A stretch of DNA of 64,000 bases, taken from contig JAZOTM010000030.1 in assembly GCA_045657625.1 (NCBI GenBank), forward strand, positions 223,933 to 287,932, given 5' to 3'. Shown one piece after another: positions 63,923 to 64,000 of the stretch. The stretch comes from JAZOTM01 sp045657625. Lineage in GTDB: Bacteria > Bacillota > Clostridia > Lachnospirales > Lachnospiraceae. The notes beneath the pieces are model-generated. The model searched no databases and was not told the origin of the DNA. It saw only the letters and a list, made by a program, of their open reading frames with translations. Numbering within the stretch: position 1 is the first letter of the stretch; each line of letters begins with the position of its first letter. Both the position numbers and the translations under genes were made by a program.

Positions 63923-64000
63923 GAAAGTGCTGGTTTTTAACTGCCGAAAAGTGCTGGAAATAAACTGCCGAAAACTGCTGGTTTTTACTTGCTTTTTACA
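63923..64000 (+). repeat. IS21 right end with three terminal repeats
   Basis: Inverted relative to the left end: GAAAGTGCTGG (63923), AACTGCCGAAAAGTGCTGG (63939) and AACTGCCGAAAACTGCTGG (63963), then ACTTGCTTTTTACA. The last base of the window is the apparent tip. Confidence 0.8.

Larger units (their letters stand above)
61048..64000 (+). mobile_element. IS21-family insertion sequence
   Basis: The left tip TGTAAGCGG (61048) and the right tip GCTTTTTACA (ending at 64000) give TG...CA ends. Multiple terminal repeats typical of IS21 lie inside: AAAACCAGCACTTTTCGGCAGTT (61063-61085, with a partial second copy to 61103) and, inverted, AACTGCCGAAAA(G/C)TGCTGG near 63963 and 63939 and a partial copy near 63923. 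Genes are istA, istB and a third ORF. Base use is richer in G+C than the neighbours, suggesting recent arrival. The right flank is outside the window, so the target duplication cannot be checked. Confidence 0.88.

Overview
The window is a chromosomal segment of a low-GC Gram-positive anaerobe, most likely a member of the Lachnospiraceae (Clostridia). The evidence is gene content and order: divergent rpmB / Asp23-fakA-recG, yicC-remA-gmk-rpoZ, the TIGR03960/TIGR03936-rng-rplU-prp-rpmA-obgE-yhbY-nadD-yqeK-rsfS block, a GerW (YtfJ) sporulation protein, short HisG with HisZ, LexA boxes of the Bacillus/Clostridium type, and frequent TTG/GTG starts behind strong AGGAGG sites. No rRNA, tRNA or CRISPR array was seen.

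Layout. 1-6263: end of a surface-glycan or modified-sugar cluster (glycosyltransferase remnant, ThDP enzyme, FkbM methyltransferase, aldo/keto reductase, FAD oxidoreductase). 6271-7287: ApbE lipoprotein on the minus strand. 7408-13445: housekeeping run proB, DUF896, formyl-THF cyclo-ligase, miaB, NusG-II protein, Gx transporter, ruvAB, zapA. 13539-20596: U32 peptidase, a RodA/FtsW-PBP pair, NUDIX, an unknown protein, DUF2953 and gerW. 20597-20964 has no gene but holds a striking cloverleaf-like nested palindrome. 20965-33794: rpmB (minus), Asp23, fakA, recG, rqcH (minus), two small unknown genes (one under a perfect LexA box), yicC, remA, gmk, rpoZ, rimO, pgsA, rsmD, coaD and a coiled-coil protein. 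33914-38070: RsuA-type and RluC/D-type pseudouridine synthases, YgiQ and recU. 38131-43169: compact his operon hisZ-hisG-hisD-hisB-(HisA/F-like barrel+HisI+HisE). 43303-51385: radical SAM/RNase G/ribosome-assembly block with an L21 leader and the Prp/L27 pair.

51450-59284 is an AT-richer island for arabinan use: a secreted GH93-like propeller enzyme with two carbohydrate-binding modules, an ABC importer (binding lipoprotein plus two permeases, no ATPase), an intracellular GH51 arabinofuranosidase and a LacI regulator, with two operator-like repeats 33 bp apart behind the promoter. 59334-60473 is the SOS control module: lexA divergent from a YneA-like LysM cell-division suppressor, with four LexA-type boxes between them. 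A zinc-ribbon membrane protein follows, and an IS21-family element (61048-64000) with istA, istB and an extra third ORF closes the window; its right tip appears to coincide with the last base.

The observations most worth following up are the SOS-controlled 95-residue unknown protein at 27676-27963, the cloverleaf palindrome at 20696-20832, the possible attenuator in the rpmB leader, the apparently catalytically dead HisA/F-like barrel fused to HisIE, and the third ORF of the IS21 element. All family assignments come from reading motifs by eye; no database search was run.
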